DNA of 64,000 nucleotides from Bombilactobacillus bombi. Lineage in GTDB: Bacteria > Bacillota > Bacilli > Lactobacillales > Lactobacillaceae. The translations under genes were made by a program, and so were the position numbers. The DNA lies in assembly GCF_964340835.1 (NCBI RefSeq), contig NZ_OZ204251.1, one strand, 5' to 3'. The notes beneath the pieces are model-generated. The model ran no database searches and was not told where the DNA came from. It worked only from the letters and a program-made list of their open reading frames with translations. Positions 53,062 through 62,160 of the stretch are shown one piece after another. Within the stretch, counting starts at the first letter, position 1; every line of letters begins with the position of its first letter.

Positions 53062-53424
53062 ATGGAAATTACAGCAGAAGTTACATTCATCGGTAATCAA
53101 GCTGTCGATGAACAGACCAATTTTTTATTATTATTTGATGAAAGTGCTAGTGAAGATTTACAGCAAGTTGCCATTATACAACATTTTTTAACGTCTAGAA
53201 ATCAATTTAAGTTGGATAAGCACGCACAATTAATAATTGATCAGACTTTATATCCAATAAACTTTGTAGGCGATTTGGTTAATTCGCAACTATCTACTAT
53301 TGGACATGCAGTTTTAGCTTTTGACAAGTGTCCAGCAGAACCTTTGCCTAATAGTATTTATTTAGATGGACCACTGCCCAAATTGCACTTAGGTAGTAAG
53401 ATTGTCTATCAAATGGGAGATTAG
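53062..53424 (+). CDS. PTS glucitol/sorbitol IIA-like protein (orphan)
   Basis: A 120-aa protein of the PTS IIA-Gut (glucitol/sorbitol) family: VTFIGNQAV at the start, a candidate phosphorylated His at 41 in VAIIQHF, YPINFVGDLVNSQLSTIGHAVLAF and the terminal GSKIVYQMG. No IIB, IIC or sorbitol dehydrogenase gene is present, so it is an orphan. Three bases separate it from the AI-2E transporter gene. A regulatory role via HPr-dependent phosphorylation is possible but unproven. Confidence 0.78.
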   Translation: MEITAEVTFIGNQAVDEQTNFLLLFDESASEDLQQVAIIQHFLTSRNQFKLDKHAQLIIDQTLYPINFVGDLVNSQLSTIGHAVLAFDKCPAEPLPNSIYLDGPLPKLHLGSKIVYQMGD

Positions 53425-53427
53425 TAT

Positions 53428-54591
53428 ATGAAATCTGAGCACAAAACATGGTTTACCAAATGGTTTTTAAATAATAAGGTAACAGTAGTTTTACTTAATG
53501 TTTTATTGATTTTTTTGATTATTGCCGCGTTTATCAAAGTGAGTTATATCTTTAAACCAATACAACAAATTTTGGGTATAATTTTACCACCGTTAATTGT
53601 AGCGGGTATTTTATATTATTTAATTGATCCACTGATTGACTTATTAGAACAACGTTGTCATGTGAAGCGCGTTTGGTCTATTAGTATAGTCTTTATTGTG
53701 ATTTTGGCGGTGTTAGTTTGGTTTATTTTGTCTTTGATTCCAATTATTCAAAACCAAGCAACCTCATTAGTTCACAATATTCCTCAATATTGGCGGACTT
53801 TGCAGAAAATGTTGATTAATTTAAGTCAAGAGCCACATTTACAAAGATTGCATTTGGCGAATAAATTATCCCCTTTGAAATTGACCAAATCATTTTCGAA
53901 CAGTTTAAATGGCGTCTTTAACAACGCATTAGGTAATATCACTTCTGCTGTCGGAGTCGTCACTAATGTGGTAATGATTATTTTAACGGCTCCGTTTGTT
54001 TTGTTTTTTATGTTAAAAGATGACCACAAGATTAAACCAAGCATCATTAAATATATGCCTGAACGTCTTCAAGCTTCAGTATCTGACACGTTGACAGAGA
54101 TTAATCAGGCCTTAAGTTCTTATGTACGTGGTCAATTAACAGTAGCCTTTTGGGTGGCCGTGATGTTTGCGATTGGATATTTAATTGTTGGTATGCCTTA
54201 TGGCGTTTTATTAGGAATTTTTGCTGGAATTTGTAATCTAATTCCATATGTCGGTTCTGCTGTCGGCTTGATTCCTGCCATAGTCTTAGGTTTAATTAAT
54301 GGTCAGCAGATGTTGTTATATGTCATTATTATTTTTGCGATTGAGCAAACTATTGAAACTCGTGTGGTTTCGCCATTAGTAGTTGGTAATAAGATGAATA
54401 TGCATCCGGTAACGACAATTTTTGTATTGTTAGTATCAGGAGGAATGTTTGGTTTAATCGGTGTAATTGGGGGCATTCCGATTTATGCAATTATCAAAAT
54501 ATTTGTCGGTAAAATTTTTGCCTGGATACAACGAAACTCTTCTTGGTATGATAGTGATGAAGAACAATCGACAGATTCGACCACTAATTAG
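53428..54591 (+). CDS. AI-2E family transporter
   Basis: A 387-aa polytopic membrane protein of the AI-2E transporter (UPF0118) family with about seven helices. Family segments: PYGVLLGIFAGICNLIPYVGS, and ETRVVSPLVVGNKMNMHPVTTIFVLLVSGG. Members are related to AI-2 exporters or, in some cases, Na+/H+ antiporters; the substrate cannot be assigned. It is co-transcribed with the orphan IIA protein and ends with an acidic tail (DSDEEQSTDS). It is closed by a terminator. Confidence 0.88.
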   Translation: MKSEHKTWFTKWFLNNKVTVVLLNVLLIFLIIAAFIKVSYIFKPIQQILGIILPPLIVAGILYYLIDPLIDLLEQRCHVKRVWSISIVFIVILAVLVWFILSLIPIIQNQATSLVHNIPQYWRTLQKMLINLSQEPHLQRLHLANKLSPLKLTKSFSNSLNGVFNNALGNITSAVGVVTNVVMIILTAPFVLFFMLKDDHKIKPSIIKYMPERLQASVSDTLTEINQALSSYVRGQLTVAFWVAVMFAIGYLIVGMPYGVLLGIFAGICNLIPYVGSAVGLIPAIVLGLINGQQMLLYVIIIFAIEQTIETRVVSPLVVGNKMNMHPVTTIFVLLVSGGMFGLIGVIGGIPIYAIIKIFVGKIFAWIQRNSSWYDSDEEQSTDSTTN

Positions 54592-54599
54592 ATAAATAA

Positions 54600-54643
54600 A
54601 AAGACAAGTAGCTCAGTAATTGTACGAGTTACTTGTCTTTTTG
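54600..54643. terminator. Bidirectional terminator, AI-2E gene and guaC
   Basis: AAAGACAAGTAGCTC pairs with GAGTTACTTGTCTTT (one mismatch) with A and T runs either side. Confidence 0.85.
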
Positions 54644-54644
54644 T

Positions 54645-55664
54645 TTATAAATTACTCAAGTCATGATTAATGACACCAGCATCACCATTATAAATAGAAT
54701 TTTTAATGATGACATAATTAACATGACGTAAATCTTCTAGTTCTTTACCGCCGGCATACGAGATAGCAGATTGCAAATCTTCTTGCATTTCCTTGAGTGT
54801 ATCAACAATTGAACCTTTATAGGGAACAATTACTTTTTTACCTTCAATATTTTTGCGTTCGCCTTTTTGTAAAGCTGAGGCCGATCCATAATAAATTTTG
54901 ACTTTATGGCCATTTTGTTCCAAAACTTCACCTGGATTTTCATCATGTCCAGCTAATAAAGATCCAATCATCACAAAACTGGCACCAAAACGCAAAGATT
55001 TAGCTATGTCACCGTTGGTTCGGATACCACCATCAGCAATAATCGGCTTACGGGCAGCTTTAGCACACATTCTAATAGCGGCTAGTTGCCAACCAGCAGT
55101 CCCAAATCCAGTCTTGATTTTCGTGATACAAGCTCGACCGGGACCAATCCCAACTTTGGTGGCATCAGCACCAGCTTCTTCTAAGAAATGGACTGCATCT
55201 GGAGTGGCAATATTGCCGGCAATGACAAAAGTTGTTGGTAATTTTTCTTTAATGTACTTAATCATTTTGGCCACTGATTCAGCATAACCATGAGCAATAT
55301 CGATTGTAATATATTCAGGCGCTAATTGAGCTTGAACTAATTGATCAATCAGTTGATAATCTTGAGCTTGAACGCCCACACTAATAGAAGCAATGAGTTG
55401 CTGCTTGTGCATTTTTTGGACAAAGGCTAGCCGTGTTTCGGGCTCAAATCGATGCATCACGTAAAAGTAATTATTCTGTGCAAGCCAAATAGCTAATTTC
55501 TCATCGATGATACTCGACATATTTGCAGGAACGACTGGTATTTTGAAGGTATGTGATCCAAGCTGGGCAGAAGTATTAGCCTGATAGCGATGTTCGATAA
55601 TACATTTTTGGGGAATTAGTTGAATATCTTCGTAATCAAAAACATTGAAAGAGTTATTTGCCAT
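54645..55664 (-). CDS. guaC: GMP reductase
   Basis: A 339-aa GMP reductase (GuaC type 2) converting GMP to IMP with NADPH. The IMPDH-like barrel has the nucleophilic Cys in GPGRACITKIKTGFG, ADGGIRTNGDIAKSL and YYGSASALQKGERKNIEGK. It lacks CBS domains. AAGGTGG precedes the ATG. It carries PurR-like boxes upstream (55687-55727), suggesting purine control, as reported for B. subtilis guaC. Confidence 0.95.
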   Translation of the reverse strand: MANNSFNVFDYEDIQLIPQKCIIEHRYQANTSAQLGSHTFKIPVVPANMSSIIDEKLAIWLAQNNYFYVMHRFEPETRLAFVQKMHKQQLIASISVGVQAQDYQLIDQLVQAQLAPEYITIDIAHGYAESVAKMIKYIKEKLPTTFVIAGNIATPDAVHFLEEAGADATKVGIGPGRACITKIKTGFGTAGWQLAAIRMCAKAARKPIIADGGIRTNGDIAKSLRFGASFVMIGSLLAGHDENPGEVLEQNGHKVKIYYGSASALQKGERKNIEGKKVIVPYKGSIVDTLKEMQEDLQSAISYAGGKELEDLRHVNYVIIKNSIYNGDAGVINHDLSNL

Positions 55665-55686
55665 TTAAAGCGACCACCTTAAACTT

Positions 55687-55731
55687 ATTTACGAACTATT
55701 TAAAAATTACTATCAAAAATCGTTCGCCACA
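55687..55731 (-). promoter_or_regulatory. Candidate PurR boxes upstream of guaC
   Basis: On the plus strand ATTTACGAACTAT (55687-55699) matches the PurBox consensus AWWWCCGAACWWT at 12 of 13 positions. An inverted, weaker partner (CGAACGAT on the minus strand, 55727-55720) is about 19 bases away, close to the spacing of paired PurBoxes. A TTGACT/TAAATA promoter (55763-55735, minus strand) sits just ahead. Confidence 0.6.
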
Positions 55732-55777
55732 TACTATTTAAATATACTTTTCAAATAAGTCAAGACTTAATTTGTAG

Positions 55778-55806
55778 TTGCATTTAAATAAAATCTGAGA
55801 TATATT
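55778..55806 (+). promoter_or_regulatory. Promoter of the trmL leader/sRNA
   Basis: TTGCAT (55778-55783), 17-bp spacer, TATATT (55801-55806); transcription would start near 55812 and run into two hairpins. Confidence 0.6.
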
Positions 55807-55811
55807 GTAAA

Positions 55812-55922
55812 GAGCTACTTGGTTCAAATACTTTTATCAGACAGCCGTTTGATAAAAGTATTTGATGATGAGTGCACTAACGTATTTTCTTGCTGCTGTG
55901 GCCGAGAAGATACGTTTTTTTG
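55812..55922 (+). ncRNA. Two-hairpin leader RNA or small RNA before trmL
   Basis: About 110 nt. A perfect 15-bp hairpin, CAAATACTTTTATCA (55825-55839) with TGATAAAAGTATTTG (55850-55864), 10-nt loop GACAGCCGTT. Then an intrinsic terminator: AACGTATTTTCT (55879-55890) with AGAAGATACGTT (55905-55916), one G-U, and seven T (55915-55921). It is either an attenuator for trmL or a separate sRNA; a second extended -10 (TGTTAGAAT, 55947-55955) could then serve trmL. No known RNA family recognised. Confidence 0.5.
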
Positions 55923-55980
55923 TGGCTGTTTATCAAGTTTAACTTATGTTAGAATTATTCTTATTGAAAGAAGTGTTATG

Positions 55981-56490
55981 ATGACTAATCATATTGCCTT
56001 ATTTGAACCGTTAATGCCAGCTAATACGGGAAATATTGCACGAACTTGCGCTGGTACCGATACAGTTTTACATTTAATTCGTCCATTGGGATTTAGTCTG
56101 GATGATAAGCACATGAAACGTGCCGGCTTAGATTACTGGGATAAAGTAAATGTACAGATCCATGATGATTTGGATGATTTTTTGGCAGCTGTTTCGGATC
56201 CAAAGTATTTGTATTTAATTACTAAGTTTTCTGATAAAATTTATACAGATATTGATTATTCGGATACTGCCAAAGATCATTATTTCTTGTTTGGCAAGGA
56301 AACTACCGGTTTACCTGAAAAATTTATGCGTGAAAATCAAGAAAAATGTTTGCGGATACCAATGACAGATAATATTCGTGCTTTAAATTTATCAAATACT
56401 TGTGCATTGGTTATTTATGAAGTGGTTCGACAACAGCATTTTGTCGGAATGGAATTAACGCATCGGTATCAACACGACAAGTTACACTAA
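55981..56490 (+). CDS. trmL: tRNA (cytidine(34)-2'-O)-methyltransferase
   Basis: A 169-aa SPOUT-class methyltransferase TrmL, which 2'-O-methylates the wobble base of leucine tRNAs. Motifs ANTGNIARTCA, FGKETTGLP and IPMTDNIRALNLSNTCALVIYE are diagnostic of the knotted fold. ATG at 55981 (adjacent ATG at 55978) with GAAAGAAG upstream gives MTNHIALFEP, the family start; the longer upstream frame runs through the leader hairpins and is rejected. Confidence 0.93.
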   Translation: MTNHIALFEPLMPANTGNIARTCAGTDTVLHLIRPLGFSLDDKHMKRAGLDYWDKVNVQIHDDLDDFLAAVSDPKYLYLITKFSDKIYTDIDYSDTAKDHYFLFGKETTGLPEKFMRENQEKCLRIPMTDNIRALNLSNTCALVIYEVVRQQHFVGMELTHRYQHDKLH

Positions 56491-56516
56491 TACTTTAATT
56501 ATTGAGGGGAATAAAT

Positions 56517-56924
56517 ATGAAAGTTGCTAAAGGACCAATTGTTGTCCAGTCTTATCATTATGATTTAGTAGATCCAGACAGTGAAGTTAAAATTGATTTA
56601 CAGGTTCAAGTGCAAGATTACAATGATTCTGAAGAAGCAGAATCAACCGAAGGAAAAATGATTCAAATTATGACTCCTTTTGGGATTCATCCTGAGCAAG
56701 CGCCTTTTGCTATTTCCGGGTTAATCGGTCAAGTAGTCCAGTTGCAAGATGTGGCTGCTGATGAAGACTATACCTTAAGTACCGAATTAATGGAAGAACT
56801 CTCACGTCCTTTAGTAGAACAAATTCAAATTATCACTTATCAACTAACTGCGATGACTTTAGATCATGGATACGAATTGAATTTCCAGCCTAATACTGGT
56901 GATAATGAAGATGTAGATGATTAA
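56517..56924 (+). CDS. DUF1149 family protein
   Basis: A 135-aa cytoplasmic protein of the DUF1149 family, restricted to lactic acid bacteria and relatives. It begins MKVAKGPIVVQSYHYD and has a mainly beta body and an acidic end. GAGGGG precedes the ATG at 56517; an in-frame TTG at 56502 lies upstream of that site. The family resembles SecB-like chaperone folds, but function is not established. It is 22 bases before the sugar transferase gene. Confidence 0.8.
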   Translation: MKVAKGPIVVQSYHYDLVDPDSEVKIDLQVQVQDYNDSEEAESTEGKMIQIMTPFGIHPEQAPFAISGLIGQVVQLQDVAADEDYTLSTELMEELSRPLVEQIQIITYQLTAMTLDHGYELNFQPNTGDNEDVDD

Positions 56925-56946
56925 TCAAGCTAAATAAGATTGATGG

Positions 56947-57618
56947 ATGTGGAAAGCAATGGGGGATTTAGCTGAGACACATACTAAAAAGGGCAAGGTG
57001 CTTTATCGGTTATTGAAGCGGTTTTTTGATATAGTGATATCGACCTTAGCTTTGGTGGTTTGTAGTCCATTATTTTTAATTTTTAAGGTGGTATATCTTT
57101 TTGGGGAAAATAAAGGACCGATGTTATATAAGCAATTACGTGTAGGTAAAAATGGAAAACAATTTTTGATATATAAGTTTCGTTCAATGGTAAATGGTGC
57201 TGATAATAAATTAAAAGCCAATCCACGTTTGTATAAAAAATATTTACAGAATGATTTTAAATTACCAGTTGATGATGATCCTAGAATAACGCACTTTGGC
57301 CATTTCATTCGGTTAACATCGCTTGATGAGATTCCTCAATTTATCAATGTTTTAAAAGGTGAAATGAGTTTAGTTGGTCCGCGTCCAATTGTAGAAGCCG
57401 AATTGAAAAATTATGACACGCCGGAACATTTAAATAAATTTTTGTCAGTGAAACCAGGAATTACTGGTTGTTGGCAAGCTTTTGGCAGAAATAAAATTGG
57501 CTATCCAAAACGTTGTAATGTTGAATTATATTATGTGGATCATGCCTCACTTTTATTTGATTTAAAAATTATTGTTAAAAGCTTTAGCAGTGTCTTAAAG
57601 CATGATGGAGTGTATTAG
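56947..57618 (+). CDS. Priming glycosyl-1-phosphate transferase (sugar transferase)
   Basis: A 223-aa bacterial sugar transferase (PglC/WcaJ C-terminal type) that attaches the first sugar-1-phosphate to undecaprenyl phosphate. One re-entrant membrane helix (about 22-52), then the catalytic part with MLYKQLRVGKNGKQF, YKFRSM, TSLDEIPQFINVLKGEMSLVGPRP and KPGITGCWQAFGR. Start ATG at 56947 or 56959; the ribosome site (GTGGAAAG or GATGG) is weak. It starts the surface-polysaccharide cluster, followed by coupled glycosyltransferase genes. Sugar specificity is unknown. Confidence 0.9.
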   Translation: MWKAMGDLAETHTKKGKVLYRLLKRFFDIVISTLALVVCSPLFLIFKVVYLFGENKGPMLYKQLRVGKNGKQFLIYKFRSMVNGADNKLKANPRLYKKYLQNDFKLPVDDDPRITHFGHFIRLTSLDEIPQFINVLKGEMSLVGPRPIVEAELKNYDTPEHLNKFLSVKPGITGCWQAFGRNKIGYPKRCNVELYYVDHASLLFDLKIIVKSFSSVLKHDGVY

Positions 57619-57619
57619 G

Positions 57620-58474
57620 ATGACTAAAGTAGGATTATTCATACCTACCCTGAATGCGGGCAAAGAATTTAAAAAAGTTTTAGATCGAATTAATCAACAG
57701 AGTGGCGATTTCGAGTTACGTAAGTTGATTATTGATAGTGAATCTAGCGACGATACTGTTCAATTAGCCCAACAAGCAGGATTTGAATATCAAACAATAC
57801 CAGTCCAAACTTTTACGCATGGTAAAGTAAGGCATTATGCTGTAGAAAAAATGTCTGATTGTGATTATATTATTTTCTTAACACAGGATGTCTATTTACA
57901 AAAGAACGCAATTGCTAATATTTTATACTTTATCAAAACGCATCATCAAATAGCTATTGCTTATGGTAGACAAATTGCTGATGTCAATACTGTGGGCTGG
58001 TTAGATGCTTTAGACCGTCAAAATAATTATCCTAGTAAGAGTGCAATCAAGAATTGGAAAAATCGACGCAAATATGGTTTAAAAACTGTTTTTTCCTCAG
58101 ATGCTTTTGCAATTTATCGGCGTGATGTTTTGCTGGAATTAGGCAATTTTCCACTTACAGTCAACTTTTCTGAGGATATGTTAATGGCAGCAAAAGCTGT
58201 TCAAAAAGGATATAGTATCGGTTATTGTGCCACGGCAATTTGTGAACATAACCAGAAGTTAAATTATCACCAGCTATATCAACGCTATCGAAAAATAGGA
58301 GAATTTCATCATCAATATCCTTGGATTAAACAAAAGTTTGGTAGTGCAAATTCTCAAGGAATCAGCTTAGTGATTGGTGAAATGAAATTTTTAATTTCTA
58401 GAGGCTTATTGTATTTAATTCCTAGTTTAGTTATTCGCAGTGGAATCAAATATCTTGGATATAAGTTAGGGTAA
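57620..58474 (+). CDS. Glycosyltransferase family 2, rhamnosyltransferase-like
   Basis: A 284-aa GT2 enzyme: VGLFIPTLNAG, nucleotide-binding DSESSDD, and FSEDMLMAAKAVQKGYSIGY. The domain arrangement resembles RgpB/WbbL-type rhamnosyltransferases. GGAG inside the previous gene sets ATG at 57620, one base after the sugar transferase stop. C-terminal hydrophobic helix at about 265-280. Likely adds the second sugar of the repeat unit. Confidence 0.82.
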   Translation: MTKVGLFIPTLNAGKEFKKVLDRINQQSGDFELRKLIIDSESSDDTVQLAQQAGFEYQTIPVQTFTHGKVRHYAVEKMSDCDYIIFLTQDVYLQKNAIANILYFIKTHHQIAIAYGRQIADVNTVGWLDALDRQNNYPSKSAIKNWKNRRKYGLKTVFSSDAFAIYRRDVLLELGNFPLTVNFSEDMLMAAKAVQKGYSIGYCATAICEHNQKLNYHQLYQRYRKIGEFHHQYPWIKQKFGSANSQGISLVIGEMKFLISRGLLYLIPSLVIRSGIKYLGYKLG

Positions 58475-58476
58475 CA

Positions 58477-59418
58477 ATGGAAAATAACAATAGAAAAGTA
58501 GCTATTATGATGGCTACATATAACGGTGAAAAGTATCTTAAACAACAGATTAATTCTATTTTAAAGCAAACATATCAAAATTTTGTTTTATTGATTCGGG
58601 ATGACAATTCTACTGATAATACTCAAAATATCATTAATGAATATGAACTTAATTACCCAGATAAAATAGTAGTTATTAAAGATCATTTTAAAGCTGGGAG
58701 TGCTAAGGATAATTTTGGTTTGTTGGTAAGATATGTCCAAGAGCACTGTTTAGATGATTTTGAGTATTTTATGTTTAGTGATCAAGATGACTTTTGGCGA
58801 GCAAATAAAGTGGAATTAAGTATTTCTCGATTATTGAATTGTACTCAGCCTACGTTAGTGCATACAGATTTAAAAGTTGTTGATCAAAATCTTAAACTAA
58901 TAAATAATTCTTTTATGAAAATGAGTTCATTAAATGGTAATGAACACCGCTTACAAAGATTATTAGTGCAAAACAATGTGGTCGGTTGTACGATGGCCTG
59001 GAATAAAGCTTTAATGCAAATTATTAAGCCCAACTTTGACCAAGCTATTATGCATGACTGGTTTATTGCTCTAATTGCCTGTTGTTATGGTAAGATTGTC
59101 TTTATTAATGAAGAAACTGTTTTGTATAGACAGCATGATGATAATGCAGTTGGAGTTAAAAGTAGTCATAGTTTTAAATATATAAAAGAAGGTTTACAGA
59201 AGTTATTATTTGCTAAAAATACATGGAATATAGTAAAGAATCAGTCAATTTTTCTGCTTGATGCATATAAGAATATTCCATATTCAAAAGTTAGTGTTAT
59301 TGCCTCATTTACAAATGCTTTTAATCATAGAAAAGTTACACGAATAAGAATTTTAATTAAAAATGGATTTATTAAGCAAGGAGTTATTAGAATAATTGGG
59401 GAATTTATATCATCATAA
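58477..59418 (+). CDS. Glycosyltransferase family 2
   Basis: A 313-aa GT2 enzyme with IMMATYNGEKYLKQQINSIL, the DDNSTDNT metal/nucleotide motif, and MFSDQDDFW. The C-terminal half contains HDWFIALIACCYG and YRQHDDNAVG, as in rhamnosyl/galactosyl transferases of EPS and O-antigen clusters. It starts two bases after the previous stop and overlaps the next gene by 23 bases. Confidence 0.85.
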   Translation: MENNNRKVAIMMATYNGEKYLKQQINSILKQTYQNFVLLIRDDNSTDNTQNIINEYELNYPDKIVVIKDHFKAGSAKDNFGLLVRYVQEHCLDDFEYFMFSDQDDFWRANKVELSISRLLNCTQPTLVHTDLKVVDQNLKLINNSFMKMSSLNGNEHRLQRLLVQNNVVGCTMAWNKALMQIIKPNFDQAIMHDWFIALIACCYGKIVFINEETVLYRQHDDNAVGVKSSHSFKYIKEGLQKLLFAKNTWNIVKNQSIFLLDAYKNIPYSKVSVIASFTNAFNHRKVTRIRILIKNGFIKQGVIRIIGEFISS

Positions 59419-60541
59419 AAAACTTAAAATACTGTATTTTTCTAAAGTTGATTGGTTTTGGACTAAGCAACGTCCACAGCAACTAGCAGAACAATTGGCA
59501 ATAGATAATAAGGTTGATTTTTTAGCCATACGTTCATGGAGATATAACGCTAATGTCTTAATACCACGTGATAATCAAGACACTAATAAGAAATTTATTA
59601 AAGTTAATGATAATTTAAATGTTTATCGTAAACGAGTAATTCCTAAAGCAAAAAAGTTAGGTTTAATAAAGGTAAATAATTTTTATATAAAGAGTTATTT
59701 ATACAGATTGTATAAGATGAATAATTACGATGTAATAGTTTGTACTGCACCTAATCAAATACACTATTTAGATGAACGGATAAATTGCCCAATTGTTTAT
59801 GATTGTATGGATAACGAGCGAGCAATGGAAAATGATACAAAACAGGTTTATAGTGATGAAAAGTTATTAGTTCATAGATGTAATTGGATTATCTCTTCTA
59901 GTGAACTTTTAAAAATGCAACTCAAAAAATTATACTCTATCGAAAAAAAAATCAGTGTTGTTAATAATGGAGTTGATTTTGAGTTTTTTAATAAATTTAG
60001 AAAATATAATTATAAAAATAATATAACACCAATAATAGGATATGTAGGTTCTGTTGATAGTTGGTTTGACTTTGAAGCAGTGAATTATATAGCAAAAAAA
60101 TGCAGTGATTATAGATTTGAAATTTATGGGCCAATCAATAAGCAAGTTAAAAGTAGGATTAAATTATCTCCTCCAAATGTTTACTATTACGGTTCATTAA
60201 ACTACTTACTAGTGCCTCAAGTCATTGACAGCTTTAATATTGCAATAATGCCCTTTAAAAATAATGAAATTGTAAAAACAGTTAATCCTGTTAAACTTTA
60301 TGAATATTTGGCTTTAGGGAAAAATATAATTGCTAATTATAGTGAAGAAAATTTAAAATTTTCAAAATATATTGAATTTTATACTGATAAACAAAGCTTG
60401 TATAAAAAAATTGTTGAATTAAGCAATGCTGTATCTTCTCAAGATATAGTCAATACAAAAATTATATTTGCACAAAATAATAGTTGGAAAAAAAGGGCTA
60501 ATTTATTTTTGGATATAATAATGCGTAGTGTTATTCATTAA
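59396..60541 (+). CDS. Glycosyltransferase family 4-like protein
   Basis: A 381-aa GT-B-fold transferase. N-terminal half has LKILYFSKVDWFWTKQRPQQLAEQLA; the C-terminal half has IGYVGSVDSWFDFEAV, FEIYGPINKQVK and the VNPVKLYEYLALGKNIIA nucleotide-sugar site. Similar proteins are found in teichuronic/EPS clusters. Start: TTG at 59396 with AAGGAG twelve bases upstream, inside the preceding gene. Markedly AT-rich compared with the housekeeping genes on the left, suggesting transfer. Confidence 0.8.
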   Translation: MGNLYHHKKLKILYFSKVDWFWTKQRPQQLAEQLAIDNKVDFLAIRSWRYNANVLIPRDNQDTNKKFIKVNDNLNVYRKRVIPKAKKLGLIKVNNFYIKSYLYRLYKMNNYDVIVCTAPNQIHYLDERINCPIVYDCMDNERAMENDTKQVYSDEKLLVHRCNWIISSSELLKMQLKKLYSIEKKISVVNNGVDFEFFNKFRKYNYKNNITPIIGYVGSVDSWFDFEAVNYIAKKCSDYRFEIYGPINKQVKSRIKLSPPNVYYYGSLNYLLVPQVIDSFNIAIMPFKNNEIVKTVNPVKLYEYLALGKNIIANYSEENLKFSKYIEFYTDKQSLYKKIVELSNAVSSQDIVNTKIIFAQNNSWKKRANLFLDIIMRSVIH

Positions 60542-60678
60542 ACATCATATTATTGTTATTTTATAGAAAATTAAAATGAAACAAATTAATAAGTATTTTA
60601 TTTCTCAAATTCTATAGAAAATTTAATTGGGTATATAATGAGTAAAACATTTCAATACTGTATTTTAGGTGATGGTTT

Positions 60679-62085
60679 ATGAGTAAAATCGCAAAAGACT
60701 ATATGTATAATTCACTTTATCAAATATTTGTTTTGTTAGTACCAATTGTAACGATACCATATATTTCACGTGTTTTAGGACCATACAATATTGGTGTCAA
60801 TTCATACACTAACTCAGTAGTACAATATTTTATTTTAATAGGTGGGATAGGAGTTACTAATTATGGCAATCGTCAAATAGCTTATTGTAGAGGCGATAAA
60901 GAAAAAATTAGTCGTAATTTTTGGGAGATATTCTTTTTAAGATGCATTACTTTATTTATTTCATTAATGTTTTTTTATATTATTATATTCGGTTTTAGTA
61001 ATAAATATTTCAAAGAATATGTTGCACAATCTATTTTGATAATATCTACTGCTTTTGATATTTCATGGTTTTATATGGGATTGGAAGATTTTAAAACTAC
61101 TGTTTTAAGAAATTTAATAATAAAAATAGTTACCTTATTTTGCGTTTTTTATTTCGTGAAAAGTAGAAGTGATTTACTCTTATATATTTTAATATTATCA
61201 ATATCACAGTTATTAGGAAACTTGTCTTTATTTCCCAAATTATTAAAACTGATTTCTAAACCAGATTTTAATAATTTAAATATCTTAAGACATTTGGGAC
61301 CATCATCAAAATTAGTTATATCAGAATTGGCTATTCCATTTTATGTTATTATAAACAAAACAATGTTAGGAAAATTAGACTCTATGGAAGCAAGCGGGTT
61401 TTATGATAATTCTGATAAAATAATAAAAATGGTTTTAGCAATTGTTACTGCCACTGGAACTGTAATGTTACCTAGAGTTGCTAAAACATTTGCACAAGGA
61501 AATATGAAGAAAGTCAAATCCTACTTGTATAATTCATTTAACTTTGTTAGTTTTATCTCTATTCCAATGATGTATGGTGTTGCTGCAATTTCTCCTAAAT
61601 TTGTTCCCATGTTTTTTGGTAATAATTTTAGTGGTATTATACCCTTAATAATGATTGAATCAACGCTAATTTTAGTTATAGGTTGGGGAAATGTTTTCGG
61701 AGCACAATATCTAATACCGGTAAATAAAGTATCAATTTATACCAAGGCAATATTGCTGGGAGCTCTTACAAATTTGATTTTGGGGTTTCCAATGATATAT
61801 AAATTTGGAACTATTGGTGCAATGATTGTTACAGTGTTATCTGAAATTACCGTTACAGGATACGAATTGTATAGCATAAGGAATGATATTTGTTTGAATT
61901 TATTATTCAAAGATATTTGGAAATATTTTGTTTCTGGATTAGTAATGTTTTTGGTTGTTTTAATTTTGAATATAAATTTAAAGTTTAATATTTTAATTAT
62001 GGCAATAGAGATATTATTTGGTTCATTTATCTATTTTTTTATTTTGTGGTTTTTAAAACCAAGAATCTTAAAGAAATTATTTTAA
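60679..62085 (+). CDS. Polysaccharide flippase (Wzx-like)
   Basis: A 468-aa oligosaccharide flippase of the MATE/MOP clan with about 12-14 predicted membrane helices. N-terminal YNSLYQIFVLLVPIVTIPY and SRVLGPYNIGVNSYTNSV are typical of RfbX/CapF-like proteins. TAGGTGA precedes the ATG. It moves undecaprenyl-linked repeat units across the membrane. No Wzy polymerase or Wzz/Wze regulator was seen to its left; they may lie beyond the window. Confidence 0.9.
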   Translation: MSKIAKDYMYNSLYQIFVLLVPIVTIPYISRVLGPYNIGVNSYTNSVVQYFILIGGIGVTNYGNRQIAYCRGDKEKISRNFWEIFFLRCITLFISLMFFYIIIFGFSNKYFKEYVAQSILIISTAFDISWFYMGLEDFKTTVLRNLIIKIVTLFCVFYFVKSRSDLLLYILILSISQLLGNLSLFPKLLKLISKPDFNNLNILRHLGPSSKLVISELAIPFYVIINKTMLGKLDSMEASGFYDNSDKIIKMVLAIVTATGTVMLPRVAKTFAQGNMKKVKSYLYNSFNFVSFISIPMMYGVAAISPKFVPMFFGNNFSGIIPLIMIESTLILVIGWGNVFGAQYLIPVNKVSIYTKAILLGALTNLILGFPMIYKFGTIGAMIVTVLSEITVTGYELYSIRNDICLNLLFKDIWKYFVSGLVMFLVVLILNINLKFNILIMAIEILFGSFIYFFILWFLKPRILKKLF

Positions 62086-62117
62086 ATAATAGAAAAAGTA
62101 CGTTGTTTCTTATAATC

Positions 62118-62160
62118 ACCCTTTTATATTGATTAATTATATAAAAGGGTTTGATTTTAT
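62118..62160 (+). terminator. Probable terminator after the flippase gene
   Basis: ACCCTTTTATAT (62118-62129) pairs with ATATAAAAGGGT (62139-62150), 9-nt loop, then a mixed T tract. The next gene probably has its own promoter. Confidence 0.65.

Noticed and set aside
55819..55980. N-terminal extension of trmL
   Set aside because: It runs through two strong hairpins including an intrinsic terminator, and TrmL proteins start at MTNHIALFEP-like sequence.
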